Of a stretch of DNA of 64,000 bases, positions 36,115 to 46,434 are shown in pieces; the stretch's first letter is position 1; each line of letters starts with the position of its first letter. The stretch is from Salinisphaera sp002433465 (GTDB lineage Bacteria; Pseudomonadota; Gammaproteobacteria; Nevskiales; Salinisphaeraceae): assembly GCF_040361435.1 (NCBI RefSeq), contig NZ_APNL01000001.1, positions 124,001 to 188,000 of the forward strand, given 5' to 3'. A model generated the notes under the pieces. It saw only the letters and a program-made list of their open reading frames with translations, was not told the DNA's origin and ran no database searches. A program made the translations under genes and the position numbers.

Positions 36115-36621
36115 TTACTCGTGTCGGTCGTTATCGTCGCTGCGGGCATCGGCGTTTTTGCGTTCGTAGTCGCCTTCGATCACCGATTGCGGCGAACGCC
36201 CGCTCGACGACGTGCCGCTGCCACGCCCGGCATAGCGCTCGTTCGAGCCTGCGCCGGCCGGGGTCATGATCACCACCCGGGAGACCAGGCGTCGTGCGAT
36301 CTGCTGGCGCAGGCCGGGCACGAGCAGCACGAAACCCAGCGCATCGGAGATGAATCCGGGCGTGAGCAGCATGAAACCGGCCAGCAACAGGGCAGCGCCG
36401 TCGAGCATGGGCAGGGCCGGCATTTCGCCGCGTGCCTGCGATTCGCGAATACGCGCGAGTACGGTCAGGCCCTGGCGACGCACCAGCTGGCTGCCGATCA
36501 CCGCGGTAAGAATAACCAGCGCGATCGTCGGGAAGAAGCCAATCACGCCGCCGATCTTGATGAGCAGGAACAGCTCGATGATCGGCAGCGCTATAAACAG
36601 GATCAGAAGTCGCAAAGCCAT
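36115..36621 (-). CDS. fxsA: FxsA family membrane protein
   Basis: A 168-residue inner-membrane protein. The FxsA pattern is clear: N-terminal hydrophobic helix with PIIELFLLIKIG, then GFFPTIALVILTAVIGSQLVRRQG, and LLAGFMLLTPGFISDALGFVLLVPG, followed by a charged Ser/Gly/Asp-rich tail. E. coli FxsA eases exclusion of phage T7 by the F plasmid; the cellular role is unknown. It lies 20 bp after the valS stop and may share its transcript. Confidence 0.88.
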   Translation of the reverse strand: MALRLLILFIALPIIELFLLIKIGGVIGFFPTIALVILTAVIGSQLVRRQGLTVLARIRESQARGEMPALPMLDGAALLLAGFMLLTPGFISDALGFVLLVPGLRQQIARRLVSRVVIMTPAGAGSNERYAGRGSGTSSSGRSPQSVIEGDYERKNADARSDDNDRHE

Positions 36622-36641
36622 GGAATATCTCCGTTAGGCGG

Positions 36642-39593
36642 CTAGAGCGCCGCGATGCGCGCGCGTTGTTCGGCGAGCTCGCTGGCCTCGCGTTCGATAT
36701 TGGCCTGTTGTTCCCGTGCCTTGGCCACGACATCGGCCGGTGCCTTGGCCACGAACGATTCGCTGGCCAGGCGGCCACGAATGCCGGCGAGGTCTTTTTC
36801 CAGCTTGGCGAGACGCTTGTCCAGACGGGCCAGTTCCGCCTCCTTGTCGATCAGACCGGCGAGCGGCACGCGAAGTTGCATGTCGCCGACCAGCGCGGTG
36901 GCGGCATCGGGCGCGTCGTCTACCGCGATTTCGTCGATGGATTCGACCCGGGCCAGGAAATCGATTGCCGCGCGATGGGTGGCCAGACGCTGGCGATCGC
37001 TGTCGCTGGCATTGGCGACCATCACCGGCATGGGCTGGCTGGGCGCGATATCCATCTCGCCGCGAATGGTGCGCAGGCCGGCGATCACGTCGCGCAGCCA
37101 GTCGATTTCGGCTTCGGCGACGGCGTCGATACGGGCGTCGTCGGCACGCGGGAACGGCTGTACGGAAATGCTCTCGCCGTCGCTCGCGATCGCATGGCCA
37201 CGGGCCAGCGGAGCCACGCGCTGCCAGATCTCTTCGGTGATGAACGGCATGAGCGGATGCGCCAGACGCAGCGTGGCTTCCAGCGTGCGCAGCAGGGTAC
37301 GGCGCGTGCCGGCCTTGGCCGCATCGCTGGCATCGCCGGACAGAACCGGCTTGATCAGCTCGAGATACCAGTCACAGAAGTAGTGCCAGATGAAATCGTG
37401 GATCGCCTTGGCGGCGAGATCGAAACGATACTGGTCGAACTGGGTCGCGACTTCGCGCTCGACGCGCTGCAGGCGCGATACGATCCAACGGTCGGCCTGG
37501 GAGAGTTCCACGGCGTCGTCGGCCGCCGGCGTGTAGTCCTCCGGAATCTGCATCAGCGTGAAGCGCGCGGCGTTCCAGAGCTTGTTGCAGAAGTTGCGAT
37601 AGCCCTCGACCCGGCCCAGGTCGAAACGGATATCGCGGCCGGGCGAGGCCAGGGCAGCAAAGGTAAAGCGCAGTGCGTCCGTGCCGTGGGCAGCGATGCC
37701 GTCGGGAAAGGCCTTGCGGGTGGCTTTTTCGATCGCTCGCGCTTTCTGCGGCTGCATCATGTTCGCGGTGCGCTTGGTCACCAGCGATTCCAGATCGATG
37801 CCGTCGATCAGATCGATCGGGTCGAGCACGTTGCCCTTGGACTTGGACATCTTGGCGCCGTCCGAATCGCGCACGAGCCCGTGCACATAGACTTCGCGGA
37901 ACGGCACGTCGTCCATGAATTCCAGGCCCATCATGATCATCCGGGCGACCCAGAAGAAGATGATGTCGAAGCCGGTGACCAGCACGGAGGTCGGGTAGAA
38001 CGTCTCCAGTGCCTTCGTCTTCTCGGGCCAGCCGAGGGTGGAAAACGGCCATAGGCCGGAGGAGAACCAGGTGTCGAGCACGTCCTCGTCCTGGGTCAGC
38101 GTCACCTCGGAACCCAGACCGTGCTTTTCGCGCACCTCGGCTTCGGATTTGCCGACATAGATATGGCCGTCGGCGTCATACCAGGCCGGGATGCGGTGCC
38201 CCCACCAAAGCTGACGCGAGATGCACCAGTCCTGGATATTGCGCATCCATTCGTAGTAGGTCTTGTCCCAGTTGGACGGCACGAACTTGATGCGCCCGGT
38301 TTCGACGGCTTCGATCGCTGGCTTGGCCAGCGTCTTGGCGTCCACAAACCACTGGTTGGTGAGCATCGGCTCGATCACGTCGCCGGAGCGATCGCCGTAG
38401 GGCTGCATGATGGCCTTGTCCTCGACCGCGATCATCAGGCCTTCGCTGTCGATGGCCTCGACGATCTGGCGGCGCGCTTCATAGCGATCGAGCCCGCGAT
38501 AGTCGTCCGGCACGAGGTTGATCGCATCCACGTCCACCGCGTTCGGCGTCTCGCCGCGGACCACGATCTCGGCCGCGCGGGCGGCCGCCTGCTCGTAGGC
38601 TTCGCCGTCGACGCGCAGCGCCGCCTTGCTGTCCATCAACCGATACATCGGGATGTTGTTGCGCTTGGCGACTTCATAGTCGTTGAAGTCGTGTGCGCCG
38701 GTGATCTTGACCGCGCCGGAGCCGAAGTCCGGGTCGGGATATTCGTCGGTGATGATCGGAATCAGACGCCGCTGGGCTTTCGGGCCGACCGGAATCTCGC
38801 AGCGCAGGCCGACGATGGGCGCATAGCGCGAATCGTCCGGGTGGACGGCGATTGCGCCGTCGCCGAGCATGGTTTCCGGGCGGGTGGTGGCGATCGAAAT
38901 ATAGTCGCGGGTCTCGCGGAAGGTTTCGTTGCCGTCCTCGTCGGTTTCGATGTATTCGTAGGTGGCGCCGTTTTCGAGCGGATACTTGAAGTGCCACATA
39001 TGCCCGGCGACTTCGGCGTTCTCCACTTCGAGATCGGACACGGCCGTGTCCAGAACCGGGTCCCAGTTTACCAGCCGCTGGCCGCGATAGATCAGGCCCT
39101 TGTCGTAGAGCGCGACAAAGGTATCGCGCACCGCCTCGGACAGCCCGTCGTCCATGGTGAAGCGTTCGCGCGACCAGTCCACCGAGGTGCCCAGCCGGCG
39201 CATCTGGCGGGTGATATGCCCGCCGGATTCGGCTTTCCAGTCCCAGATACGGTCGGTAAAGGCCTCGCGGCCCAGCTCGTGGCGCGATTCGCCCTGCGCC
39301 TCGACCTTGCGCTCGACGAGCATCTGCGTGGCAATACCGGCATGGTCGGTGCCCGGCTGCCAGAGCGTGGGGTCGCCGAGCATGCGGTGATAGCGGGTCA
39401 GCGCATCCATGAGCGTATGCTGGAAAGCATGGCCCATATGCAGGCTGCCGGTGACGTTCGGCGGCGGCAGCATGATGCAGTAGGGATCGCCCGAGGCATC
39501 GTAATCGGGCGCGAAATAGCCGCGCTCTTCCCAGACGGGGTACCAGCGTGCCTCGATGGTATGGGGGTCGAAGGTCTTGTCCAGCTCTGCCAT
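36642..39593 (-). CDS. valS: valyl-tRNA synthetase
   Basis: Class I aminoacyl-tRNA synthetase that charges tRNA-Val. The 983-residue protein has the HIGH motif as HMGH (residues 52-55, after PPPNVTGS) and the KMSKS motif at residues 581-585 (KMSKSKGN). The editing domain lies between them, and a C-terminal coiled coil with many Glu/Arg/Ala residues (about 910-983) ends the protein. Length is typical (951 in E. coli). holC is 55 bp upstream, the usual gammaproteobacterial order pepA-holC-valS. Confidence 0.97.
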   Translation of the reverse strand: MAELDKTFDPHTIEARWYPVWEERGYFAPDYDASGDPYCIMLPPPNVTGSLHMGHAFQHTLMDALTRYHRMLGDPTLWQPGTDHAGIATQMLVERKVEAQGESRHELGREAFTDRIWDWKAESGGHITRQMRRLGTSVDWSRERFTMDDGLSEAVRDTFVALYDKGLIYRGQRLVNWDPVLDTAVSDLEVENAEVAGHMWHFKYPLENGATYEYIETDEDGNETFRETRDYISIATTRPETMLGDGAIAVHPDDSRYAPIVGLRCEIPVGPKAQRRLIPIITDEYPDPDFGSGAVKITGAHDFNDYEVAKRNNIPMYRLMDSKAALRVDGEAYEQAAARAAEIVVRGETPNAVDVDAINLVPDDYRGLDRYEARRQIVEAIDSEGLMIAVEDKAIMQPYGDRSGDVIEPMLTNQWFVDAKTLAKPAIEAVETGRIKFVPSNWDKTYYEWMRNIQDWCISRQLWWGHRIPAWYDADGHIYVGKSEAEVREKHGLGSEVTLTQDEDVLDTWFSSGLWPFSTLGWPEKTKALETFYPTSVLVTGFDIIFFWVARMIMMGLEFMDDVPFREVYVHGLVRDSDGAKMSKSKGNVLDPIDLIDGIDLESLVTKRTANMMQPQKARAIEKATRKAFPDGIAAHGTDALRFTFAALASPGRDIRFDLGRVEGYRNFCNKLWNAARFTLMQIPEDYTPAADDAVELSQADRWIVSRLQRVEREVATQFDQYRFDLAAKAIHDFIWHYFCDWYLELIKPVLSGDASDAAKAGTRRTLLRTLEATLRLAHPLMPFITEEIWQRVAPLARGHAIASDGESISVQPFPRADDARIDAVAEAEIDWLRDVIAGLRTIRGEMDIAPSQPMPVMVANASDSDRQRLATHRAAIDFLARVESIDEIAVDDAPDAATALVGDMQLRVPLAGLIDKEAELARLDKRLAKLEKDLAGIRGRLASESFVAKAPADVVAKAREQQANIEREASELAEQRARIAAL

Positions 39594-39648
39594 CCCAAAA
39601 GCCTTTAGCCCGCTATCCGGGCCGGTCGTTCGTTAGTTTAAAAAATCG

Positions 39649-40083
39649 CTAGCCCGCGGCGATCTTGTGCGTGGTCAGGGCGTAGCCGCGATCCTTGTAG
39701 AAACGATACCGCGTGCGCGCGCTATCTACATCGGTCGGCGCCACGATTTCGTTGTGGCGGGCAAAGCGCGAGAAGAAACGGCCGACGTCGCCGCCGAGAT
39801 TGATCAGCATATCGTCGAAGCCCGGTGGCGGCTCGCCGCAGCCGATGACCACCGGCGTCAGATCGTCGTCGGCTTCCAGCGCGGCCATTTTTGCATGCGG
39901 CACGAAGCTGCCTTGACGAAAGACCCAGAGCAGGGCGTCGAGCGTGTCGGCGGCGGCCTCGTCGGCGACATGCAGATACACCCGGTGCCCGTTTTCGTGC
40001 GCCTTTTCGGTCAGGCGGCAGGCAAAACGTGCACTGGCATCCTCTGCCTCGTCTTCCAGAATATAGAAGAAGACCTCGGTCAC
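39649..40083 (-). CDS. holC: DNA polymerase III chi subunit
   Basis: Chi subunit of the polymerase III clamp-loader complex, which binds the single-stranded DNA-binding protein. The 144-residue protein has the HolC pattern: FFYILEDE at the start, ACRLTEKAHENGHRVYLHVAD, LLWVFRQGSFVPHA and a C-terminal LINLGGD...FSRFARHNEIV. Length matches E. coli (147). The gap to pepA (about 170 bp) contains GC-rich hairpins, one near 40132-40146. Confidence 0.92.
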   Translation of the reverse strand: MTEVFFYILEDEAEDASARFACRLTEKAHENGHRVYLHVADEAAADTLDALLWVFRQGSFVPHAKMAALEADDDLTPVVIGCGEPPPGFDDMLINLGGDVGRFFSRFARHNEIVAPTDVDSARTRYRFYKDRGYALTTHKIAAG

Positions 40084-40253
40084 TGAACAACCTCTGCTGG
40101 CGTCAACCCGGCCTCGCGCGGCCGGCGCTGCCCCGCAACGCGGGGACAGGCCGGTTTACGGCGGCCCGGGCGCGCATGGCTGCCGTTCGTGTGCGCTCAC
40201 ACGCACCCGTCAGCCGCTTTGCGCCCGGGCTCGTCGTGGGCAAGGCGCCGCGA

Positions 40254-41765
40254 TCAGGCGTTGCCCGCGTTGGCGCGCTCGATGAGATATTGCACGAGCA
40301 GGCCCACCGGACGGCCGGTCGCACCTTTCTCCTTGCCCGATTTCCAGGCTACGCCCGCAATGTCGAGATGCGCCCAGCGCAGCTTGCGCGCAAAGCGGTG
40401 CAGAAAGCTCGCGGCGGTGATGGAGCCGGCCTGCTTGCCGCCCACGTTGGCCATGTCGGCAAAGTTGGAATCCAGCTGCGACTGGTAGTCCTCCCATAGC
40501 GGCATCGGCCAGGCGCGATCGCCGACCAGTTCGCCGGCATCGCGCAGACTGCGCCGCAGCGGGCTGTTGTTGGACCACAGGCCGGCAGCGTGGGCGCCCA
40601 GAGCGATCACACAGGCGCCGGTAAGGGTGGCCATATCCACCACGGCGTCCGGCTGGTAGTTGCGCTCGACGTAGGTCAGCGCGTCGGCCAGAGCCAGACG
40701 GCCTTCGGCGTCGGTGTTGAGAATCTCGATGGTCTGGCCGGACATGCTGGTGAGGATGTCGCCGGGCTTGTAGGCATTGCCATCGGGCAGGTTTTCAGTG
40801 GCCGGAACCACGCCCACCACATTGATCGGCAGGCCCAGTTCGGCCGCGGCCTGAACCGCGCCGAATACGCTCGCCGCGCCGCCCATGTCGTATTTCATCT
40901 CGTCCATGGCGGCGCCGGGCTTGAGGCTGATGCCGCCGGCATCGAACGTCACGCCCTTGCCCACCAGCACAATCGGCTTGCTGTTCTTGGGCCCGGCCAT
41001 GTATTCCATGACGATGAGCTTGGCCGGCTGGCGCGAACCGCGAGATACGCCCAGCAGCGCGCCCATGCCCAGCGATTCCATATCGGATTCTTCGAGCACG
41101 TTGGTTTTGATCGTGCTCTGCGCGTCGGCCAGGGCCACGGCCTGTTCGGCCAGATAGGTCGGCGTACAGATATTGCCCGGCATGTTGCCGAGATCCTTGG
41201 CGAACTTGACGCCGTTGGCGGTCGCCACGCCTTCGTCGACGCCGCGTTCGGCGGCCGGCAGATCCGAGCGTCGTGGCACCTGGAAGACGATGCGCGCCAG
41301 CTTGCGGCTGTGTTTTTCGTAATCCGGGCCGCGGCAGGCTTCAAAGCGATAGAACACGTCTTCGAAGGTGAGCAGGGCCTGTTTGACCTGCCAGCCAAAA
41401 TCGTCGCGGCCCTTGACGTTGAGTTCGGTCAGATAGATCGCGGCGTCGACGCCGCCCATCGTATCGAGCTCCTTGGCCGCGGCCTCGCAGGCCTGGCGGT
41501 AGGCGCGGGCATTGAAGTCGCGTTCCTTGCCGCAGCCGACCAACAGGATACGATCGCAGAACAGATCGTCCAGGCCGTGCAGCAACGTGGTCTGGCCGAG
41601 CTTGCCGTCCATGTCGCCACGACGCATCACGGATGCGATCAATCCGCCGCTGGCCTCGTCGAGGGCCTCGGCTTGCGTTGAAGGCTTGCGGCGATCGAAG
41701 ATACCGACGACCACGCAGCCGACACGCTGCTTTTCCGGGCTGCCACTTTTGACGAGATATTCCAT
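40254..41765 (-). CDS. pepA: leucyl aminopeptidase (cytosol aminopeptidase)
   Basis: Dinuclear-metal M17 aminopeptidase; in E. coli it also binds DNA for plasmid resolution and carAB control. The 503-residue length equals that of E. coli PepA, and the catalytic and metal residues fall at the same numbers: Lys270, Asp275, Lys282, Asp293, Asp352, Glu354 and Arg356, the last three in the NTDAEGRL signature. It starts the pepA-holC-valS block and is divergent from lptF with a 204-bp gap. Confidence 0.97.
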   Translation of the reverse strand: MEYLVKSGSPEKQRVGCVVVGIFDRRKPSTQAEALDEASGGLIASVMRRGDMDGKLGQTTLLHGLDDLFCDRILLVGCGKERDFNARAYRQACEAAAKELDTMGGVDAAIYLTELNVKGRDDFGWQVKQALLTFEDVFYRFEACRGPDYEKHSRKLARIVFQVPRRSDLPAAERGVDEGVATANGVKFAKDLGNMPGNICTPTYLAEQAVALADAQSTIKTNVLEESDMESLGMGALLGVSRGSRQPAKLIVMEYMAGPKNSKPIVLVGKGVTFDAGGISLKPGAAMDEMKYDMGGAASVFGAVQAAAELGLPINVVGVVPATENLPDGNAYKPGDILTSMSGQTIEILNTDAEGRLALADALTYVERNYQPDAVVDMATLTGACVIALGAHAAGLWSNNSPLRRSLRDAGELVGDRAWPMPLWEDYQSQLDSNFADMANVGGKQAGSITAASFLHRFARKLRWAHLDIAGVAWKSGKEKGATGRPVGLLVQYLIERANAGNA

Positions 41766-41969
41766 GCACTACTCCTGCAAAGCTGTTGATTCAGGCTGCG
41801 CAAAGCGTCTGCGGCGCATGCTCTTTACAGGCATGTGCGACCGCCGCGCTCTATCGCTCGGTAATCGGATGGCCGCGCAGTTTACAGAAAGCGGCGAAAA
41901 TATCATCCCCACGCGAGTGACGACCTCTAATACTAAACTATTCGGCGTGTCGAGCTGTTCCAGTTTGTC

Positions 41970-43076
41970 ATGATAGGCATTATCTTTCGTTATTTGTTCG
42001 CCGAGGTCGGCCGTACTTGGCTGGTGGTGGCCGGCGTGCTGGTATTTCTGACCCTCGGCCTGGGTTTTGCTCGCTTTATCGCCGACGCCGCCGCGGGCGA
42101 ATTGCCCGTGAACACGGTGCTAGAGCTGGCGGTTTTCAAACTCGTCGAAAATCTCGAAATCGTCTTGCCGGTGTCGATGTTGCTCGGCGTGTTGCTGACC
42201 TTCGGGCGGCTTTGTCGGGATAACGAACTGGCCGCGCTGTTCGCGGGCGGGGCAGGTTTGAGCACGGTCTACAAGCCGTTCGTAGCGCTCGCGCTTGCTG
42301 TGGCCACTTTCTCGGGCGTGATGTCGGTTATTGCCGCGCCGCATGCCGAGCGCGCGCTGGCGCGGGTAGGGGCCGAAGGGGCGACCACCGTGCTCCAGAT
42401 GCTCGAGCCGGGGCGTTTTCGAACCTTTCTCGACGGCGACGCGGTGTTCTACGCGGAAAGCCGGGACGCAGACGACAACCTGCGCGACGTATTCATTCGC
42501 GTCGTGCGCGAATCCAGCCAGGGCACGTCTACGCAGACCATCGTCACTGCCGATCGCGCGCGTCAGCAGGTCGACGACGACAGCGGCGCGATCACCCTGA
42601 TCCTGGATAACGGCTGGCGCTACGAAGGCAATCCCGGCGAGGCAAGCTATCGGGTAATCCAGTTCGCCGAACACGGCGTGCAACTGTCGCCGCCGACCGG
42701 CGGCGCGAGCGACAAAGTAGCGACTCGATCGACGCTATCGCTGATCGAAAGCGATGACCCGGAAGCGGCTGCGGAATGGCAGAAGCGCCTGTCTGTACCC
42801 CTGTCGGTGCTCATTCTCACGCTGATCGCGATGCCGCTGGGCCGGGTACCGCCGCGTGCCGGACGCTATGGCCGTGTGATCGCCGGCGTGCTGGTCTATG
42901 TGATTTACATCAATGCCGTGCATCTGGCCGCGGTCGCGATCGAGGACCGCACCATACCCGCGGTGATCGGCGTCTGGTGGGTGCACTTGATCGCGCTGGC
43001 GGTAGCCCTGGCCATGCTTGCGCGCGAGCAGGGCGTTTTCGCTCGGCGTCGTGCCGCGAGGGGAGCAAGCGCATGA
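41970..43076 (+). CDS. lptF: LPS export ABC transporter permease LptF
   Basis: Inner-membrane permease of the LptB2FG complex that extracts lipopolysaccharide for transport to the outer membrane. The 368-residue protein has three N-terminal membrane helices, a periplasmic beta-jellyroll domain (about residues 120-260), and three C-terminal helices, the last including the PLSVLILTLIAMPLGRV motif. Divergent from pepA, as in E. coli. The stop overlaps lptG by ATGA. Confidence 0.95.
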   Translation: MIGIIFRYLFAEVGRTWLVVAGVLVFLTLGLGFARFIADAAAGELPVNTVLELAVFKLVENLEIVLPVSMLLGVLLTFGRLCRDNELAALFAGGAGLSTVYKPFVALALAVATFSGVMSVIAAPHAERALARVGAEGATTVLQMLEPGRFRTFLDGDAVFYAESRDADDNLRDVFIRVVRESSQGTSTQTIVTADRARQQVDDDSGAITLILDNGWRYEGNPGEASYRVIQFAEHGVQLSPPTGGASDKVATRSTLSLIESDDPEAAAEWQKRLSVPLSVLILTLIAMPLGRVPPRAGRYGRVIAGVLVYVIYINAVHLAAVAIEDRTIPAVIGVWWVHLIALAVALAMLAREQGVFARRRAARGASA

Positions 43077-44137
43077 AGCTGATAGACCGCTATATCAGCC
43101 GTACCATCCTGGTTGCGACCGCTGTGGTTGCCATCGTGGTAAGCGCGCTGGTGGCGCTGTCCACGTTCATCGGCGAAGCCGACAATATCGGCGAGGGCGA
43201 TTTCGGGATCGTTCAGGTTATCGTCTATACGTTGCTCAAGATGCCTGGCCATCTATACCTGGTCATGCCGGTAGTGGCGCTGTTGGGATCGCTGTTGGCA
43301 CTGGGCGCGCTGGCGGCCGGCAGCGAGCTGATCGTGGTGCGGGCATCGGGCGTATCCATGCGTCGGCTGGCGGTATCGGTATCGATTGCCGGCATCGTGC
43401 TCGCCCTGTTGTCGCTGACCATCGGCGAGTACGCCGGGCCGGGCGGGGCGCGGGCAGCCGATGCCCTGCGCGAGCAGGCCCGGCACGGACGTGCCGCTGA
43501 TACGATCAGCGACGGTCTGTGGCTGCGTCAGGGCAATATCGTGGTGCGTATCGATGCCACCCTGCCGGGCGGCGGCATCGACGGCATCGACGTGTTTCGC
43601 ATGAGCGGCGACGGACGTCTCGAGCAGGCTCTGTCGGCGCCCAGCGCAACGCTGCGTGATGGCCACCTGGTGCTCGATAAGCCGCGATTTACCAGGCTGC
43701 AAGAAGACTCGGCCGAAATCGGCAATCCCGAGACGCTGGATATCGATATCGATATCGACGCCGACGTGCTCGATCTGGCCGTCATCGAGCCCAGCGAGCT
43801 GTCCAGTACCGGCCTCTGGCGCTATATCGACTATCTCGATCGCAATCAGATCAATGCCGAAGATTATCGCCTTGCCCTGTGGCGCAATATCGTCAACCCG
43901 ATCACGGTGTGGGTGCTGGTGGTATTCGCTTTGCCGTTCGCTTTCGGTTCGCTGCGCAGCGCGAGCGCCGGCCAGCGGCTGTTTCTCGGCGGTCTGGTGG
44001 GTCTGATCTTCTTTCTGGTCAACGAAATCGTGGCGGCCACTGGTCCCGTCTACGGCGTGGCGCCGTGGCTTGCGGCCAGTCTGCCCACGGCCCTGCTGGC
44101 GGTGGGCACGTTCATATGGATGCGAAGGCTGGATTAG
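43073..44137 (+). CDS. lptG: LPS export ABC transporter permease LptG
   Basis: Second permease of the LptB2FG lipopolysaccharide exporter. The 354-residue protein begins MKLIDRYISRTIL, followed by the MPVVALLGSLLALGALAAGSE helix region, a periplasmic jellyroll, and the NPITVWVLVVFALPFAFGSLRS motif. ATG 43073 overlaps the lptF stop and matches the family start; the same frame is open further upstream inside lptF. An in-frame hexamer repeat (GATATC three times, 43739-43756) encodes an Asp-Ile run in the periplasmic domain. Confidence 0.95.
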   Translation: MKLIDRYISRTILVATAVVAIVVSALVALSTFIGEADNIGEGDFGIVQVIVYTLLKMPGHLYLVMPVVALLGSLLALGALAAGSELIVVRASGVSMRRLAVSVSIAGIVLALLSLTIGEYAGPGGARAADALREQARHGRAADTISDGLWLRQGNIVVRIDATLPGGGIDGIDVFRMSGDGRLEQALSAPSATLRDGHLVLDKPRFTRLQEDSAEIGNPETLDIDIDIDADVLDLAVIEPSELSSTGLWRYIDYLDRNQINAEDYRLALWRNIVNPITVWVLVVFALPFAFGSLRSASAGQRLFLGGLVGLIFFLVNEIVAATGPVYGVAPWLAASLPTALLAVGTFIWMRRLD

Positions 44138-44372
44138 GCGGGATTAACCGGGTGCCCAGTCGCGCCCGGCGTGTGCCGTCGCCGCCGAAAACGCTCTGGC
44201 GTTTGTCGTCCTGGCGCGGCGTCTGTGAGGCGAATCGGCTTAGCGGGCGGTGTTTCGCGCGCTTGATCGGCGTCAGTGCTCGCGACCGTGCGCCGAGCAC
44301 GCTGCGCTTTCAATTGCGTGCCAATCCGCGCAAGGCACACGGCGCGACCATCACCGGTTGCGCCACGCTTTT

Positions 44373-44798
44373 CTAGCGCTCCTTGGGCCGTACGACGAGT
44401 TCGGTGCGGCTGACGACGTCCTGCAGGCTTCGTCGCTGCGAATCCACCAGGCACCAGAGCATGCCGACGATGGAGAGCCAGGACACCCACGCGCTCAGAT
44501 AGCGCAGTATGGCCTGGTGCCACTGTACCGGGCCGCCGTCATGGTTGCGCAGCTGCATGCGCCAGGCCTTCATGCCCAGCGTCTGGCCGCCGTGCATCCA
44601 GAACCAGGAAAAGAACAGATAGGGCACGAACAGGAAATACAGCCGTACCCATGGATTGTGGCCGTCCACGGCATGGCCGTGATTGAACGGCAGCAGCGCC
44701 AGTCCGGCGAGCAGCAGCAGCCCGACCAGCAGGAACAGATCGTATACGCCGGCCGCGATACGGCGAACGAGACCGGCAGGATAGGCCGACAGTGCCAT
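44373..44798 (-). CDS. RDD family membrane protein
   Basis: A 141-residue protein with three to four hydrophobic segments. The RDD pattern is present: GLVRRIAAGVYDLFLL at the N-terminus (Arg and Asp in the first helix), and the QTLGMKAWRMQLRNHDGG loop. Family members are membrane proteins of mostly unknown function; some affect osmotolerance. ATG 44798 overlaps the amidase stop by one base (TGATG), so the two are coupled; an upstream in-frame start at 44834 would lie inside the amidase gene. Confidence 0.85.
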   Translation of the reverse strand: MALSAYPAGLVRRIAAGVYDLFLLVGLLLLAGLALLPFNHGHAVDGHNPWVRLYFLFVPYLFFSWFWMHGGQTLGMKAWRMQLRNHDGGPVQWHQAILRYLSAWVSWLSIVGMLWCLVDSQRRSLQDVVSRTELVVRPKER

Positions 44799-46291
44799 CA
44801 GCGGTTGTCGATGGTGGGCAGACGCTGGAACCACGGCGCGGCTTCTTCGAGCTGGGCACCCAGGCGCAGCAGCAGTGCCTCGCTCGATGGCGCGCCAACG
44901 AACTGGCTGCCCATCGGCAGACCGTCCGGGGTCATATGTAGCGGCACCGACATCGCCGGTACGCCGGTGAGGTTGGCCAGCTGGGTAAACGGCACGTGCT
45001 TGAGGTTGTCGCGCGCGATCTGGTCGACGATCCCGGAGCGGATCAGCACGCGACCGCTGGGCAGGCTCAGCAGCGGTCGCAGTGCGATCTGCTGCCAGCG
45101 CGGCGTGGCCGATTCGCCAATACGCGAAGGCGGGTTCGCTAGCGTGGGCGTGAGCAGCAGATCGTATTCGGCATGAAATTCGGCCAGGGCATGGCGATAA
45201 CCGCGCCAGCGCTCGAAGGCGGTCACGTATTCGGTGGCCGAGAACGCCCGGCCGACATGCGCCATGGCACGGGTATCGAGTTCGAACTCATCGGCCGCCG
45301 CGCCCGTACGCGCGCGCACGGCGTCGACCTGCATGGCCATCTGTACGAACCACATCGACAGAAAATCGCGCCCCAGCTGCAGGCCGTCGATGGCGGGGGC
45401 GGCACGCTCCACGCCGTGACCGAGCGATTCGAGCAGTCGGGTCGTCGTATCGAGGGCGGCGTGCGCCTGCTCATGCAGCGGGATACCGAGCGGCGAGGTA
45501 TCGAGTACGCCGATGCGTAGCTTCGGCGGGGGCGTGTCCAGGCCGGCCAGATAGCCGGACTCGGGCTCGGTCAGGCGTACGATCGCACCTTGTTCATAGC
45601 CGGCGACGGCATCCAGCATGGCCGCGCTGTCGCGCACCGAACGGGTGACGACATGATCAACCGCCGCGCCGTGCATGAGGTCGCTGCGAGCGGGGCCGCC
45701 GGGCACACGGGCACGCCCGGGCTTGAGTCCGAACAGCCCGCAACAGGCGGCCGGGATACGAATCGAGCCGCCGCCGTCGTTCGCGCCGGCCATGGGAACG
45801 ACGCCGGCGGCAACTGCAGCCGCCGAGCCGCCCGAAGAGCCGCCCGGGGTATGGCTGGTGTTCCAGGGATTGCGGGTGGCGCCGAACGCCTGCGGCTCGG
45901 TCACGCCCTTGCTGCCGAACTCGGGGGTGTTGGTCTTGCCGAAAATATTCACGCCGCTGGCGATGAACCGACGCGTGATCTCGGCGTGGGCCTGTGGCGT
46001 GTCGCCTGTGCGTTTGAGCGCGGCGTTGCCGTTGCTGCTGGGCACGCCCGCATAATCCTGGAACAGATCCTTGATCAAGAACGGCACGCCCGCGAATGCG
46101 CCGTCGACATGCTCGGCGGCGCGGGCGTCGGCGATCGTGTCCATGCGACGAATGACCGCGTTCAGCGACGGGTTTACCTCGTCGAGTCGCCCGCGCGCAA
46201 GCGCGAGAAGTTCCGACGGCTGAATCTGGCGTTCGGCCACCAGACGGGCAAGGCCCAGGGCGTCGTGCCGGACGTATTCGCTGTATTCCAT
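44798..46291 (-). CDS. amidase (amidase signature family)
   Basis: A 497-residue hydrolase of the amidase signature family. The Ser-cisSer-Lys triad is visible: Lys74 in PFLIKDLF, Ser152/153 in the Gly/Ser-rich TPGGSSGGS, and the nucleophile Ser176 in DGGGSIRIPA. The long C-terminal half shapes the substrate pocket and is not diagnostic. It is not GatA: no gatB or gatC is nearby and the sequence resembles stand-alone amidases. The substrate is unknown. It is coupled to the RDD gene downstream and divergent from pcnB. Confidence 0.92.
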   Translation of the reverse strand: MEYSEYVRHDALGLARLVAERQIQPSELLALARGRLDEVNPSLNAVIRRMDTIADARAAEHVDGAFAGVPFLIKDLFQDYAGVPSSNGNAALKRTGDTPQAHAEITRRFIASGVNIFGKTNTPEFGSKGVTEPQAFGATRNPWNTSHTPGGSSGGSAAAVAAGVVPMAGANDGGGSIRIPAACCGLFGLKPGRARVPGGPARSDLMHGAAVDHVVTRSVRDSAAMLDAVAGYEQGAIVRLTEPESGYLAGLDTPPPKLRIGVLDTSPLGIPLHEQAHAALDTTTRLLESLGHGVERAAPAIDGLQLGRDFLSMWFVQMAMQVDAVRARTGAAADEFELDTRAMAHVGRAFSATEYVTAFERWRGYRHALAEFHAEYDLLLTPTLANPPSRIGESATPRWQQIALRPLLSLPSGRVLIRSGIVDQIARDNLKHVPFTQLANLTGVPAMSVPLHMTPDGLPMGSQFVGAPSSEALLLRLGAQLEEAAPWFQRLPTIDNR

Positions 46292-46434
46292 GGCAACCCC
46301 GCTGTTGCTTGACAGACCCCGTTCGCAGGCGAGCTTAACAGCCGTGGAGCAGCCGGGCGCTCAACCGTTGTAAACTAGGGGCCGTCGATGTTTCGTCCGC
46401 GCGAAAATTCGACCGGCCCTCGGGGCAAAAATCA

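Noticed and set aside
43739..43756. Tandem GATATC hexamers as a possible contingency (phase-variable) repeat
   Set aside because: Three units of six bases lie in frame; gain or loss would not shift the lptG frame, and the run is too short to be unstable.
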